Below are positions 11,501-22,490 of a stretch of 64,000 nucleotides of DNA, piece after piece. The position numbers were made by a program, and so were the translations under genes. A model generated the notes under the pieces. The model did not search any database and was not told where the DNA came from. It was given only the letters and a program-made list of their open reading frames with translations. Where the stretch lies: contig OY855913.1 of NCBI GenBank assembly GCA_963693305.1, positions 26,049,114 to 26,113,113 on the forward strand, given 5' to 3'. Positions within the stretch are counted from its first letter, which is position 1; each line of letters begins with the position of its first letter. The stretch is from Meandrina meandrites (taxonomy: Eukaryota > Cnidaria > Anthozoa > Scleractinia > Meandrinidae).

Positions 11501-14500
11501 AACATCTCTAACTGCTTATTATGTTATAGAAGATCTGTCGACTTTTTATGAAGAAAACCAAATGTAACATTATCCCTTTCACGAGCAAGACTAACACATA
11601 TTATAATTGGTGGATAGCAGCCAAAACGAAAGTAACACTCGATACACCTGGGTTTAATCCACAGCCTTTACGTCTGGACAGAGCCACCTTGTACAGTGTA
11701 ATAAACAGTACCACATGAAAGTACTGCCTAATAACATTCATTTCTAAATAGCTTGCAATAGTGTTTCATGCACAGGTTCAAACACTGCCAATTAATTACA
11801 GTGAAAGTGAAAAGGGTAGTAAAGCAACTGCTAACAGCTATCAAGCATCGTAAATTATCAGAAATAAAATAACTGTAAAGCTCTTGCAACTGATGAAGAC
11901 AAAATATTATTTTTTATGTTAAATACTATGGAAATTATTTTTGAAGCAAGTAGACATCTAAATGAGTGAAAGATCTATTGCACATAAGGAAAAGGACATT
12001 TTGGACTTCAGAGACTTTTCTGTTGGGTACTGCGGAATTTCAGTTACCGGTCAAAATTTTGGCAATTTCTGAGCTATCAGACGAGTTGAAATTACGGTCC
12101 CCTTCTTAGCTATCAGTAACTTTTGGAGACCTCTGAGCACTGTCCGTTAAAAGATTTCCAGATTGCAGCTGATCTCTGAAATTCTTTTCTTTTACTTCAG
12201 TTAAACAAATCAAATGTCTGGTGTTTGTTGACCGTTTGCTAGGTAAAATGTTACAAAATTGTGTCATTCTAATTAGCTAATCAAAGAGTTGTTTCTATTT
12301 AATGCTAGGTAGAATTAAACGGTTCATGTTTTCTTGCATGCATCATTACTGTGAGCGTGTTACACAGAATGGTGGCAAATGGAATGGCCAGTTAGTCCCT
12401 AATTTCTGTGCTTAAGTGTGTACATGTTTGGTTTCAATATGAAATAGAAAATAGCCTGGTTTCCTTCCAGACACCATGAGAGAGTGTCAGAGCAGTGACA
12501 AATAAAACTCGTGAAATCCTTTACTTACTTATAATGTAAGACTTATAGTTCTAAACATGCATTATAGAGAGCAGTATACAGTTGTTTATTTATTATAAAC
12601 AGGCTGTTTGTGAGCAGCCGTAGAATAACACACAGGAGGCATAAATGTGACTAAACCATAATCAATTTCAGAAACTCAGCTGCAAAAGGAGGCTTAGTGT
12701 GAGAGGGAACAGGAGGTCTAAACGTTTTGCTTCCTGTACCTTCCTTTCTTAGTGATTGCGGCCTCTCTGCTACCGGTATGAAGATACTTAGATGCAATGT
12801 TTAATTAATGAACTGTGCCTTTTTTTATTTTATTCCTTTTTTACATTTTACAATTTACTCATGACCATGAACCATATTACACAGTCAAATAATATTATTA
12901 ATACAAAATCCCAAAGTAATTATAACCGTAAATAACATATTCATGTAAAAAAAAAATGATACTTATATAAATAATAGCTACCCGTGTGACCAAAAACTTG
13001 TTTTAAGCCTCTTCCTTCAATTGTCATTAACTATTGTCAGTTCTAAAATCCTACATTGTCTGTCTGTAAAGTGCTCTTGAATTAACAGTGTTGAAATAAA
13101 AATGACATGAAAGAGGAGAACTGTAGCTCCCGTAAGCTGGTCTTTAATAATTTTATTAACGTACCAAAAAGGGTACAATAAAACGTACAATTCCAAAAAA
13201 CCATGCAAGGCACATTAAAGAACTGTTTGATAGTACAATCAAACTGCAAAACCAAAACTCGCTGCCTTGAAAAACGTTCCACGTGCGATACCCTGGGGAA
13301 TTGTCACGTGACTACAAAACTGGAAGTAAACTGGATGTGACAAACGGTAGCCACAAGAACCCTTGTCAAAATTGATTTGAGGTTTTGTCTGATCGGTGTG
13401 TTACAACCATTAAAGTACTACACTAAAATCAACTTATCCCACATGTTGCAGGGGAGTTCTGACTTCTGACCATCATGAGCAAGGTTTCCAATTTTCTCAC
13501 AGCGTTTTGATGTGTGGTATAAATAAAATTAATGCAAGAAGAAGCGAAGAAATTAAAAGCTAAATGACATGGACCAGAGGCCTATTCCTTGAAATTTGTA
13601 ACGTGGAGAAAAAATTTACGGCCTAAGGCAGGAGGGAGGGGTGCGATGGGTGCATCCGCACCTCCTCATGTGTGGCAAAGGTTCATTTAATTTGAGAGCA
13701 AGGGCTAAAATGACTCTTGGAATGCAGGCAGTGTAGACTTCAACAACTTCAGTTTTCCAAATTCTAGCACTGGGGAAAAATACCCCTGGATCCCCCAGGG
13801 CATTCACACTGCCAGCGCTCGCACCCAACCACGCAAAATCGTGCCTACGGCCCTGAAACTGATGTGAAGTTAACATGTGGACTGGACTACCAACTAGGAA
13901 AATGGGTGGAAATTCCAAATCTATCAGGGTTTTCTTTTAGAGAGGGGACTTTGAAGAGAGCAAGGAGCACAAAAGTGTGAACACTGACACTAATTCATTT
14001 CATTTAAATTTTCATGCAGATTTAATCCCATAAGAAATCAACTGGAAGCTGTGCTAATGGCTTCTGATAAAGTAATGACTGCACCAAAGAATTTGAATTA
14101 ACTAAAAATGGTTACACTTTTGGGGTCCTTGCAGCAACTTTTTTCTACTGTGGTCATGATCAACCTCAAACAAACCCTGCCTCCCAGTGTACGTTTTGAG
14201 CAACAAGCAAGCTACAGCTAAATTCTAAATTTAGTGCTTCTTCCTTTTCTTTATTGATGGGCTAGCTAATGCTTCAACGGTTGGTAGCATGGAGACGGCG
14301 AGTAGATAAACTTCAAGATATACATCATGCAAGAATATGGTTAGCTTCAGATTTTATTCTTGGGGGGGGGGACGGGAGGGGGAGTTTTAGGTCATTTGTC
14401 TTTTTTCTTTGACAGACAAGGGAGCCTGTCGGCTTGTAAAAGAAAAAAAATGTCAGCTGCTAAACAAGTAGCTAATGCTGTGCACAAACATGCCTGTATC

Positions 14501-15084
14501 ATTTCTTCTCACTTTCTTTCAAGTGTGGTCTTAATTTATTGTCATGGCCTGAGCATTATTTTACCACAACTTGGTCATGTTTAATTTCTCTGTGGACCGT
14601 AAACAAAAGACATCATATTGTTTGCCGTCTGCCGGAACTGACTGAGTTTCTCATGGCAACTACTTGGTCAGTGTTGTCTATGTTGCAGGATTATGTATGA
14701 TTATTGGCAATCTATTTTAAGCTGCCTCGGTCAAAAATCATCTTGTGCCTGTTTTCCTTTATGGCCAAGCATAGCTCTGCCCAAATTCTGATTTTATATC
14801 AAGCTTAAGTTAAACTACACAGAGCTTCCTCAAACAAGAATATTTATTGTGATATTGTGAATAGGACAAGAGTGTTGCTCTCCTCAGATCTCAGTCATTA
14901 CAAAGATCACTAAAGTCCATCAGCAAAGTTTCATATTTACAAGATCTTAAATGTTACTCTCCTCCGTTCTCAGTCATTACTAAGATCACTTAAGTCCATT
15001 AGCAAAGTTTCATATTTACAAGATCTGAAAGTTCATCTTATTAATCTCCAGTTGTATAAATATTATTAATACAGTTCAAATCTT
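11501..15084. other. Non-coding region downstream of GIT
   Basis: It probably begins with the GIT 3' UTR (AATAAA at 11863). Beyond that only short ORFs without recognisable domains are seen. It holds a run of G (14364-14372) and near 14881-15030 an approximate 110-base direct repeat (CAGTCATTACAAAGATCAC and CAGTCATTACTAAGATCAC). Confidence 0.5.
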
Positions 15085-15569
15085 ATGCATCAGTCAATTC
15101 CAGCAGTGCCCATCCCCCCCCCCCCCCCGGCAACCCTGGGGCATTTCCAAATGTTGCCCGTCCCAGGGGTGGGGCATTTGCGTACCTCGGGCTGACCCCC
15201 GGGCATTTGACACATGGTTTCGAAACCGTGGAGTGAGTCTCGTATTCGTGATGGAGGCGTTTATAGGCCAAGACGTGGACTACGTTGCAGATTAGCTAGT
15301 CCATGAAGGACTAGAGAAGCTCGTGGATGTTCATGGATGTTTTTAAAGGTATATATTTTCTGAATTTTAGATATTTCTTCATTGTCAAGAAGCAACAACT
15401 TGTATTATATTCTTATATCACCTATCGAGAGATTGAAAACAATCAACCCGGGAGCAGGGCATTTGCCCGGTTCCCTCATCCCCACCCTGGGGAATTTGCC
15501 AAAGAAATGCTAATGCCCGGGGGGGGGGGGGGGGGGGGGGATGGGCACTGCTGGAATTGACTGATGCAT
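15085..15569. mobile_element. ~485-bp TIR element with homopolymer C/G arms
   Basis: The left end ATGCATCAGTCAATTCCAGC is exactly mirrored at 15550-15569. Both arms continue through GTGCCCATC into a run of 15 or more C (left) or about 20 G (right), and then through weaker inverted similarity around GGGCATTTG. No transposase is present. The target duplication cannot be separated from the palindromic ATGCAT. Confidence 0.75.
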
Positions 15570-17053
15570 TAACAAATAGTGACTAAGATTAAAGTGCATA
15601 CACAATCATTGCAAGGGAGGGATGACAATTCTCCCCACCCCCTAAAAACCTACTGCAATTGCATGTAAAATGACATGTTTTTTTGGAACACAGCTATTTC
15701 TTTGCTTAAGAAAAATCCTTACTTATTATTCTAAAAACACGTTTTACCTTTCATTCTCGGGATCCAACATGTTAAGCTAGTTTCTTTGCTTTAAAAAATC
15801 CTTTTTTTAACACTTTATTTTATTTTTTTTTATTATTAAAAAATCCTTAATATATTCTTGGAACATGTTTAGCTATTTCCTTGCTTTAAAATATCCTGCT
15901 GAGCATAAACACCTGAAAAAACTCCCAGCAGTGAACTAAGGCTGGAAAAAATTCGTTTCCTGAAACTTTTCACCCCTTTCCTTGATTTGTAATGGTCCAA
16001 CAATAGGGAGGTTAAGCATGACGTTTACGGCAAACGGCAAAAATAATTCTGATTTTGCTCACTTTTTCTTTAGCACTTAAATAAAGCCAGTCGAAAAATA
16101 GGAAAAAAATCCCTTAATCACAGTAAATGCAAACAATTTCCCTAAATTGTACAAACGGCTAAACTCAGACACCAAAAGTTCGATTTTTGCGGTTTGCCGT
16201 AAATACGTCATACTTTTTAAAACCTCTCAAATGTTGTGTATTTTTGGCGCGATTTCGTTTTCAACTCACAAGGAGGACCTCTCGGGAAACACAGCATTTT
16301 TCTGATTGGTTGGTTTCGATCCTACAACTCAACAAAATGTCGCCAAACGTTGATTTTCATTTCATTTCGAGAGTTTCTCGCTTCTAGCTGAACATAGAAT
16401 ATTCTGTTTGCACTTGTTTGAGCGGTGCTGGCTACAAAGTAATCTTAAAAGGTGAAAAGTTTGGTCCGCTAGAAATCCTTTGGAGTTGAAAAGACAATTT
16501 CGTTTTAAACACGCTACATGAAGCAAACACAACTTCAAACTCAAGCAGTGGATCCGCTACCGTCGATAAAAACAGCTAAGAATCATGTTTTGTTTTATCT
16601 TTCTTTGTATGTACATTTTTCTCTGAATTTGCTATGTTATTAAACTGTTTTTGCCTGATATATTTGTGGTGTTTGCAACATGTCTTCTCCTAACACAATA
16701 TTTTAACTAGTAACGAGTGACCTTCATTTTTCAAAAACTCCGTAAAACCACATCTTACACAAGATGTTTGAATGTCAAATGATATAAAACACAAAAATTC
16801 ATCTTACCTAGACACCTGTTGTTGTATTGAAGATGTCAATCGACTTCAATCTTGACTTAACATGATTCATATCTTCAGCCATCACTCGCTAAAATCAAAA
16901 CATGTCTTCATTTGTTTTAAGATTATTTTTTAGTTGTTTTTTCTTTACGGAGTTCCTGTTTTGTGTTTTTCAGTCGGTCACCAAACAACAATTCCTAACA
17001 ATTTGTTTAGTTGTTATTGTTTGAATGACAATGACAATAATTTTGAAATTATT
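15570..17053. other. Non-coding region between TIR element and the NLR gene
   Basis: AT-rich sequence with poly-A/T tracts and the 220-bp MITE described separately. It probably includes the 3' UTR of the minus-strand NLR gene ending at 17054. No other gene is supported. Confidence 0.5.
16008..16228. mobile_element. ~220-bp MITE (GAGGTTNNAGCATGACGTTTACGGCAAAC-type ends)
   Basis: The left arm GAGGTTAAGCATGACGTTTA with CGGCAAACGGCAAAAAT is mirrored at 16185-16228 with a small indel. A related string (TTTGCCGTTCGCGGGAAAAA then AAGCTTAACCTCTC) occurs at 23469-23511, so the family is present more than once. Confidence 0.65.
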
Positions 17054-19912
17054 TTACCACTCAAAGATGACCTCGCAATTAGGATTATCCTCTCGGAAGC
17101 GCTGTAAAGCTTCAGGTGTTATGTCTTTATTGCCACTGAGGTTTAACCAGGTTAATCTGCTTGTTTTTATTCCTTCGCTTAATTGAACCAAACCTTCATC
17201 TCCTATCCCATTGTCCCTGAGGTATAAGCTAGTTAGTTGACTTTTGTCACTCTCAAACAGTTTTTTAATCTCTACACAACCCAACGAGCCAATGTGATTC
17301 CAGGACAAATCTATGCGCGAAATTTGTTTCATATTCTTGATGATATGAACCAGTGCTGTACAGTCAGCAGGAGCGAGGTCACAATAAATAAAATCTACAC
17401 TATCACAATTAATACTATCTAATTTGTTTTGTACTAGGGGATGAATTACATTTAATTTACTGCCTTCGTAAAGGCACTTTATTATTGTTAGTGCTAAATG
17501 TTTGTTGCTGAAAGTCGGCCACTGGATCTTTTCTGTTTTCACGGGAAGAAGACTTGTGAATATTTCAATCGATTTGTCATCTCGCTCACCGAGCAGTCCA
17601 GTAACAAATTGCAGCACTACTTGCCATTCACCTTTCTTGATGTTATCGGAAACAAATCTTCTCAATTCTTCTTCATTCATGGTATCTGTTATGTGCTTGG
17701 CTGCGAGAAATTCTTGCATTGTTAAATGCATGAAACAGAATTGAGCTTCGTGCTTGAAAGGCTTAATTTGACGATCCGGCATTTGATGAAACAGTGAACT
17801 GTTTTCCAATCCATGTACTTCGCTTTTTCCAAAGATGAGTCTTCCTTCTTTTACACCATTGAATGCAACTTCTCCTAGCTGCTTGAATTCAGGAGGGAAC
17901 TCGTCGGATTCAATCTCTTCCCGGCTCAGACATTCGCCACGGTATTGCTCGTTGTGCCTGAAGTAAAATAGTTTTACCGCCTGCTTGTAAATCTCAGTAA
18001 GTTTTGTTGGAAGGCCAACACCAATTAAATCATTCCCTTTCTTAGTGTAGAACTGTAACACTTCCAGCAGGCATGAGCAAATTATGAAGCAATTTACTGG
18101 AATGTAGCACAATGAAAAAAGGTTCATGTTCGTGCTGATGTGCCGCCATATTTTTTCTCCAGCGCCGCTAGAATTTTCCGCTGCACTTTCTCCTGCGTCA
18201 CTCAAATTTTTCGCTGCAGTTTCTCTTGCGCCACTCAAATTTTCCGCTGCATCTTGCGGAAAGTTCTTCACATATTCTTCAACTTCCTCCGCTGCAAAGC
18301 CCAGAATTTCAATAGTTCTGTTGAATTGAACACCACGAAGGCATGACACGGCGGTGGGTCTTGTAGTCGTTACGACGGCGGCTCCGGGGAGAAATTTTCC
18401 AGACACTATCTTGGAATAAAGAGCAGCCATAGGCATCTTCTCTTCAACTATATCTTTGTAGCTGTTGTTAACGGTCTCATTAGCGATCCTTGTATGATCT
18501 ACAAGCTCGTCCATGCCGTCGAACAAAATTAGGACTTTCTCGGGATTTTCGAGAATGTAATTCCAGACCACATTGGCGAGACATTCTGTCTCTGAATATT
18601 CTGCACTTGCGAGTAATCCGCGAAGACTGAGCGTTTCTACCGAGTTGAACTTCCTGAACTTAATCAGAAATGCAATGCCAAAATCAAGTTCAGCATCTTG
18701 TGTTGTGTTGAACGCTCTACCCGATGCCCAGTCTCGAATAAACTTGGTACAAAACAGTGTCTTGCCTATTCCAGGACGGCCAATGATCACTATTTTCTTG
18801 TTTTCAGCGTCAATAATATCTTCTGGTCCTTTCAGTGGTTGAAAGTTTTCTTTTGGCATGGGATACTCTTTAAGCTGCTCCTCTCTATCTCCGCTAAAGT
18901 CATATTGCGCTCTGTTGGGAATAAGAACCAAATTGGTATAAATACTGTCGAGCTTCAGATCTTCAATTCTTTCGCCTTCACCATGCTTAGGTTGAAACAA
19001 TGGTTTGAGATCTGTAGGTGTCTCTGTGTTTTCGATGATATTTTTCTTCAGGTTTTCGATGAATGATCGTGGTTGCGGTAATTCAGATTCTTGTGATACG
19101 ACTGGGAGTGAGAATTCTTCATTTTCTTCTTGTTGCCTGACTTCTTGGTCTTGTTCTTGTTGTGGCGCCTCATAGTTGGAGTTTAGATGATCTTTCAGAA
19201 ACTGCGAGTCTTCGGGGAATTGTTTCTCTTTTCTTGCTCGTGAAAAGATCCAGATGATCTCGATCAGAATGATAAGCGCAAAAACGCCATTCACTACACT
19301 CACAGCAATCGTCCAGAAGGTTTTGTTCTTTGCTCTTTGATTAATGCACTCGTATATAGTCGAGTTCTGAATGTTCCCTGTTGACGCATTTGCCGTACGA
19401 CTGCTTCCTGCTGTTCCTGGCGGTTCAGTACAGTCGAAACTCGTTGGAAAATTAGAAGGATAAAGTAATTGAGTTTGTAGGACTATAAAAAGAATTCCAA
19501 AAACAAATCTGGCGGCAAGTTGACAACAGTACGCCACGAACAGAAAGTAGCTTTTAGGAGGGCGCTGTCTCTCGTGATCCAGCAATCGATCAACTCTTGA
19601 GGTGGCGAGTTGTGAATAAATCACACCAAAAAATAGAATTAATGAAAAATTAAGGATCACGAAGCCATACACCGGAAAACTCGATTTGTTGTATAGGTTT
19701 CTATACTGCTCGAAACACTTTGCTCGCACGAGGTCTTCATTTTGAATCTTTCCCCTTTCGGTACCACAGCGGAAATCAAACCTTGATTCACTGTTCTCCA
19801 TATCTGCAAAAATGCCAAGCAGGATAACTCCGATTACGACCCAGCAAAAAATAGCCACGTAGCTGAGCCTGTTCATCGTCTTTGGCTTCAATAGTTCCTT
19901 TAGGCTGTCCAT
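17054..19912 (-). CDS. Four-TM (connexin-like) NACHT-LRR receptor, single exon, 952 aa
   Basis: This is an intronless ORF. Residues 1-16 form a short N-terminal helix-like segment. Hydrophobic segments lie at about 17-37, 80-101, 122-148 and 199-224. The two loops that would face outside carry cysteine pairs (C49/C66 and C161/C189) and N-x-S/T sites (N75, N175, N183, N196). The pattern F-x-C-G-T after TM1, and KTFW at the start of TM4 followed by an IE pair, resemble connexins, but the classical three-cysteine loops are absent. A charged linker (225-370) follows. The NACHT ATPase comes next: Walker A GRPGIGKT (378-385), Walker B LILFDGMDEL (461-470) and sensor-like TTTRPTA (515-521). The NLR helical motif FMHLTMQEFLAAKH (727-740) and about three leucine-rich repeats (865-935) end the protein. 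A 3 x 11-residue repeat sits at 555-587. Such proteins are innate sensors that oligomerise through NACHT; a membrane channel role is inference. An additional 5' non-coding exon is possible. Confidence 0.93.
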   Translation of the reverse strand: MDSLKELLKPKTMNRLSYVAIFCWVVIGVILLGIFADMENSESRFDFRCGTERGKIQNEDLVRAKCFEQYRNLYNKSSFPVYGFVILNFSLILFFGVIYSQLATSRVDRLLDHERQRPPKSYFLFVAYCCQLAARFVFGILFIVLQTQLLYPSNFPTSFDCTEPPGTAGSSRTANASTGNIQNSTIYECINQRAKNKTFWTIAVSVVNGVFALIILIEIIWIFSRARKEKQFPEDSQFLKDHLNSNYEAPQQEQDQEVRQQEENEEFSLPVVSQESELPQPRSFIENLKKNIIENTETPTDLKPLFQPKHGEGERIEDLKLDSIYTNLVLIPNRAQYDFSGDREEQLKEYPMPKENFQPLKGPEDIIDAENKKIVIIGRPGIGKTLFCTKFIRDWASGRAFNTTQDAELDFGIAFLIKFRKFNSVETLSLRGLLASAEYSETECLANVVWNYILENPEKVLILFDGMDELVDHTRIANETVNNSYKDIVEEKMPMAALYSKIVSGKFLPGAAVVTTTRPTAVSCLRGVQFNRTIEILGFAAEEVEEYVKNFPQDAAENLSGARETAAKNLSDAGESAAENSSGAGEKIWRHISTNMNLFSLCYIPVNCFIICSCLLEVLQFYTKKGNDLIGVGLPTKLTEIYKQAVKLFYFRHNEQYRGECLSREEIESDEFPPEFKQLGEVAFNGVKEGRLIFGKSEVHGLENSSLFHQMPDRQIKPFKHEAQFCFMHLTMQEFLAAKHITDTMNEEELRRFVSDNIKKGEWQVVLQFVTGLLGERDDKSIEIFTSLLPVKTEKIQWPTFSNKHLALTIIKCLYEGSKLNVIHPLVQNKLDSINCDSVDFIYCDLAPADCTALVHIIKNMKQISRIDLSWNHIGSLGCVEIKKLFESDKSQLTSLYLRDNGIGDEGLVQLSEGIKTSRLTWLNLSGNKDITPEALQRFREDNPNCEVIFEW
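18152..18250 (-). repeat. 33-bp coding tandem repeat (3 units) in the NLR gene
   Basis: The repeat encodes three 11-residue units of the form AA(E/K)N(L/S)S(G/D)A(R/G)E(T/S/K), residues 555-587. It lies between the NACHT sensor region and the helical domains. Units differ by several bases, so it is an old or selected minisatellite rather than a fresh expansion. Confidence 0.85.
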
Positions 19913-20568
19913 TCTCTCAGCTCAATCAGTTAATCTGTGAAAATAATAGTGATTTGAATGAGGCGCGTCCATACATACAGTATAAACTGACAAAGACATT
20001 GATCACAAGGTGGCCACAAGACCAGATTTATTAAAAGTTATTATCTATTATTTGTAAAGGGTTCTTTATAGGTCTTTTAATGGGGCTTTTAATATGCTGT
20101 TCTCCTTGTCAATCCCTACAGGGTAGGTAATAGACAGATTACAACCTGCAACTTGCAACCTGCAACCTGCATTTTTTCATGAAATGTTTGTATTGGCTTC
20201 ATCATTTATTATTTATTATCATTGCAGCCTCAGATTGCAGCCTTGCATTTCAAGTATGTTATAGAGCAGAAATTCATTATGCATTATACATACAGCCCTG
20301 TTTCGCAACTGATATAAGACAAGTCACTCCACACATGCCAAGGACGCATGCATTATTTATAATGGATACGTTGTTGCGAATGCTAAGAGTCATGCACAGG
20401 CAATTCTTTTCAAACATCACAATTTATTCTTCTAGGCTGTAAAATGTTGGTATAGGCAACTTCAAGGTTTTCGGTTAGTTGGAAACCAGCGCGGAAGACA
20501 GGATTGAAATTATTCAAACTAGCAATACTGTAGTGTGTCATGACAGAAGCGGAATTCTATAAGAGCGC
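19913..20568. other. Upstream region of the NLR gene
   Basis: This stretch must hold the NLR promoter and 5' UTR on the minus strand; no clear TATA box was assigned. A short run of CAACTTGCAACCTGCAACCTGCA (three near-repeats of 7-8 bases) lies at 20147-20170. Confidence 0.4.
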
Positions 20569-20728
20569 TAGACTGTTCACAGCTCTCTATTTTTTCGTGT
20601 TTTTCTTCGATCGTTGAACACGGGAAATAGGGGCGAGTGAACTGGACGACAGAACAAAACGAGAGGCGCTTTGCCAGCCCACTTTCTCGCGTTTTTCGTT
20701 AAAAAATAGAGAAGCTGTGAACAGTCTA
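20569..20728. mobile_element. 160-bp MITE with 9-bp target duplication TAAGAGCGC
   Basis: The ends TAGACTGTTCACAGC and GCTGTGAACAGTCTA are inverted repeats that extend with a 1-base gap into CTCTATTTTTT. The direct repeat TAAGAGCGC flanks it at 20560-20568 and 20729-20737. A 9-bp duplication fits Mutator-like elements; assignment is by duplication length only. Confidence 0.75.
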
Positions 20729-21239
20729 TAAGAGCGCTTTCAGACAAGGATAGAAGGTATAAAATTCAAATTTCCACATTTAAACTATTATATTTTGCTG
20801 GCAAACTGCAAATTATAAAAGAATACTTCGGTCGTGACGCACTGGAGGTTTTGATAAAATCATAAAGCGCTGTCTCGGCTTCTATAATTCGATCCGCAAC
20901 CTCGAAAACAAAATCATGAGCTGTTTTTCGAGAGTGGGCACATATGGAGCTCTAGCATCGCCGTAAAGCGCAATCTACCAAATAAAAGACGACTTCATAA
21001 ATTTCCATCATTCCTTGTTTTTGTCTTAGTAAAATTGTGCTCAATCATACCAAAACCACCGAGATATAAGCAATTTTGCCTTATGAATTTATTCATGGTA
21101 GGTGTCCTAAGTGACCTTATAAATGATTCCAAACACTTTGTCACTAAAACTTAAGCTCAACCTCTTTTTTCTTGCGGTATTTTCTTTCTCTCTTTTGCTT
21201 CGATCGATCGTGTGATGAGCTCAAAAAGTCATGTGATCA
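20729..21239. other. Non-coding sequence
   Basis: No gene is seen. The right end (about 21150-21239) resembles 27975-28030, suggesting another divergent copy of the repeat unit that is tandemly duplicated at 23-28 kb. Confidence 0.35.
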
Positions 21240-21494
21240 CTTAAAGGGGCAGTCTCACCAAGATTTAGTGCTACTTGAAAATCGGGTGTTACTAAACAGA
21301 GTAACGGAGTAACGAGTAACGAGTAACGGAGTAACGAGAAACCGAGTAACGGGAAAAAAATTCCATAGGTAAAAAAAATACAAATTCTAAAAAAAAATTA
21401 CAAATCAAGCCTTGGAGTAATTTCATTGATAACACGACTACATGACAACCTTTTGTTGCAATGCACAACGGCCGAGAGGATTTTCGCGCTAAAA

Positions 21495-21811
21495 ATGTCA
21501 AGTGACTGCGTCTCACTCAGTCAGAGCATGGCTCGCCTCGGGGAAGGTAAGAGTTTTTTTTCTCTTTTTATCGCTCATATTTGTGGAACAGCCGATATAG
21601 TCCGCAATAATTACAAAAGCAATGAAGAAAGATGCTGTTTGGGCTGCCTTATTAAGGGTTATGGACTGTTTTCTTTGCCGGGTTTCCTGCCACTTTCACT
21701 GTTTGTTTTTGATTACCTCCAATTGGGCTTTCTGCCTAGTATAATTTCTCTCCATCAAAACAACAGATGACTACGATGTCATTATTATATCGGATAACTC
21801 GGGAGATGAAG
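21495..21811 (+). CDS. Two in-frame exon-like pieces inside the 9-bp-TSD element (captured gene fragment?)
   Basis: Exon-like piece A (21495-21546) starts with ATG and encodes MSSDCVSLSQSMARLGE before a GTAAGA donor. Piece B (21767-21811), after a CAACAG acceptor, encodes DDYDVIIISDNSGDE before another GTAAGA donor. A ends in phase 1 and B begins and ends in phase 1, so the pieces join in frame. A possible third piece begins at 22208 after TATTGCAG. The acidic VIIISD string resembles a SUMO-interacting motif (inference). No full gene is recognised. Confidence 0.4.
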
Positions 21812-22412
21812 GTAAGAGTATTTTATAATTGTCTTTATCGTTGCCACTGCAGGTCTCCTTTGAGGCATTTGCGGAAACATCCGTGTTCATGAAACAAACA
21901 CTATGCAAGGAATTCGAAGATACTATAAATAGACTGGGACTTTTATTTGGTACAACGTCCGTTAGGTTGGATTCTGTGTTACTTATAAATTACAAATTGT
22001 TTTACCGATCAAATTGTAACCATTATGGCCGAGTGGATAACACATATTCGACTTTAGTACTATATTTCATGATTAAATTATCGCGGTAAATATTCCCATC
22101 GGCGCCAACTTCAGACAGAATTAATGCACGAAAAACTAAAAATACCATTACCGATTTCCCTCGTTGAACTCGAAACCTTGAGTTCTTAAGTTCTTCATCT
22201 ATTGCAGAAACTGAATTAAATAAAGAAATGTTGGTATTCCGGCCATATATTTTTTTATGCGTTGCGCGACCTTTTTCCTATATTTCGATAAGACGATAAG
22301 CCTAAAAATATTTAGCCTGCAAGCAGGCTCTCGCATACTCAAAGTGGTCGTGGAATCGATTTAAATTCCATCGCATGTTAGCTGCACTGAAAAAAAAAAC
22401 GTCCTCGCTTAC

Positions 22413-22490
22413 AATATCGTCCGTTTTAACTTCAGAGTCGTCGAACAAGTACAACTCCAAATCAGGTAAAAGGGACAACGAGTCCGCCAT
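22413..22490 (-). CDS. First-exon-like ORF piece inside the 9-bp-TSD element
   Basis: On the minus strand an ATG in a good start context (AAATGGCGG) opens exactly 26 codons beginning MADSLSLLPDLELYLFDDSE and ends at a GTAAGC donor. The acidic, leucine-rich start looks like a normal cellular first exon. It points opposite to the pieces at 21495-21811, so more than one gene fragment may have been captured. The rest of the gene is not seen. Confidence 0.35.

Noticed and set aside
18573..19066. Plus-strand ORFs opposite the NLR gene
   Set aside because: They are antisense shadows of the NACHT coding frame with no supporting motif.
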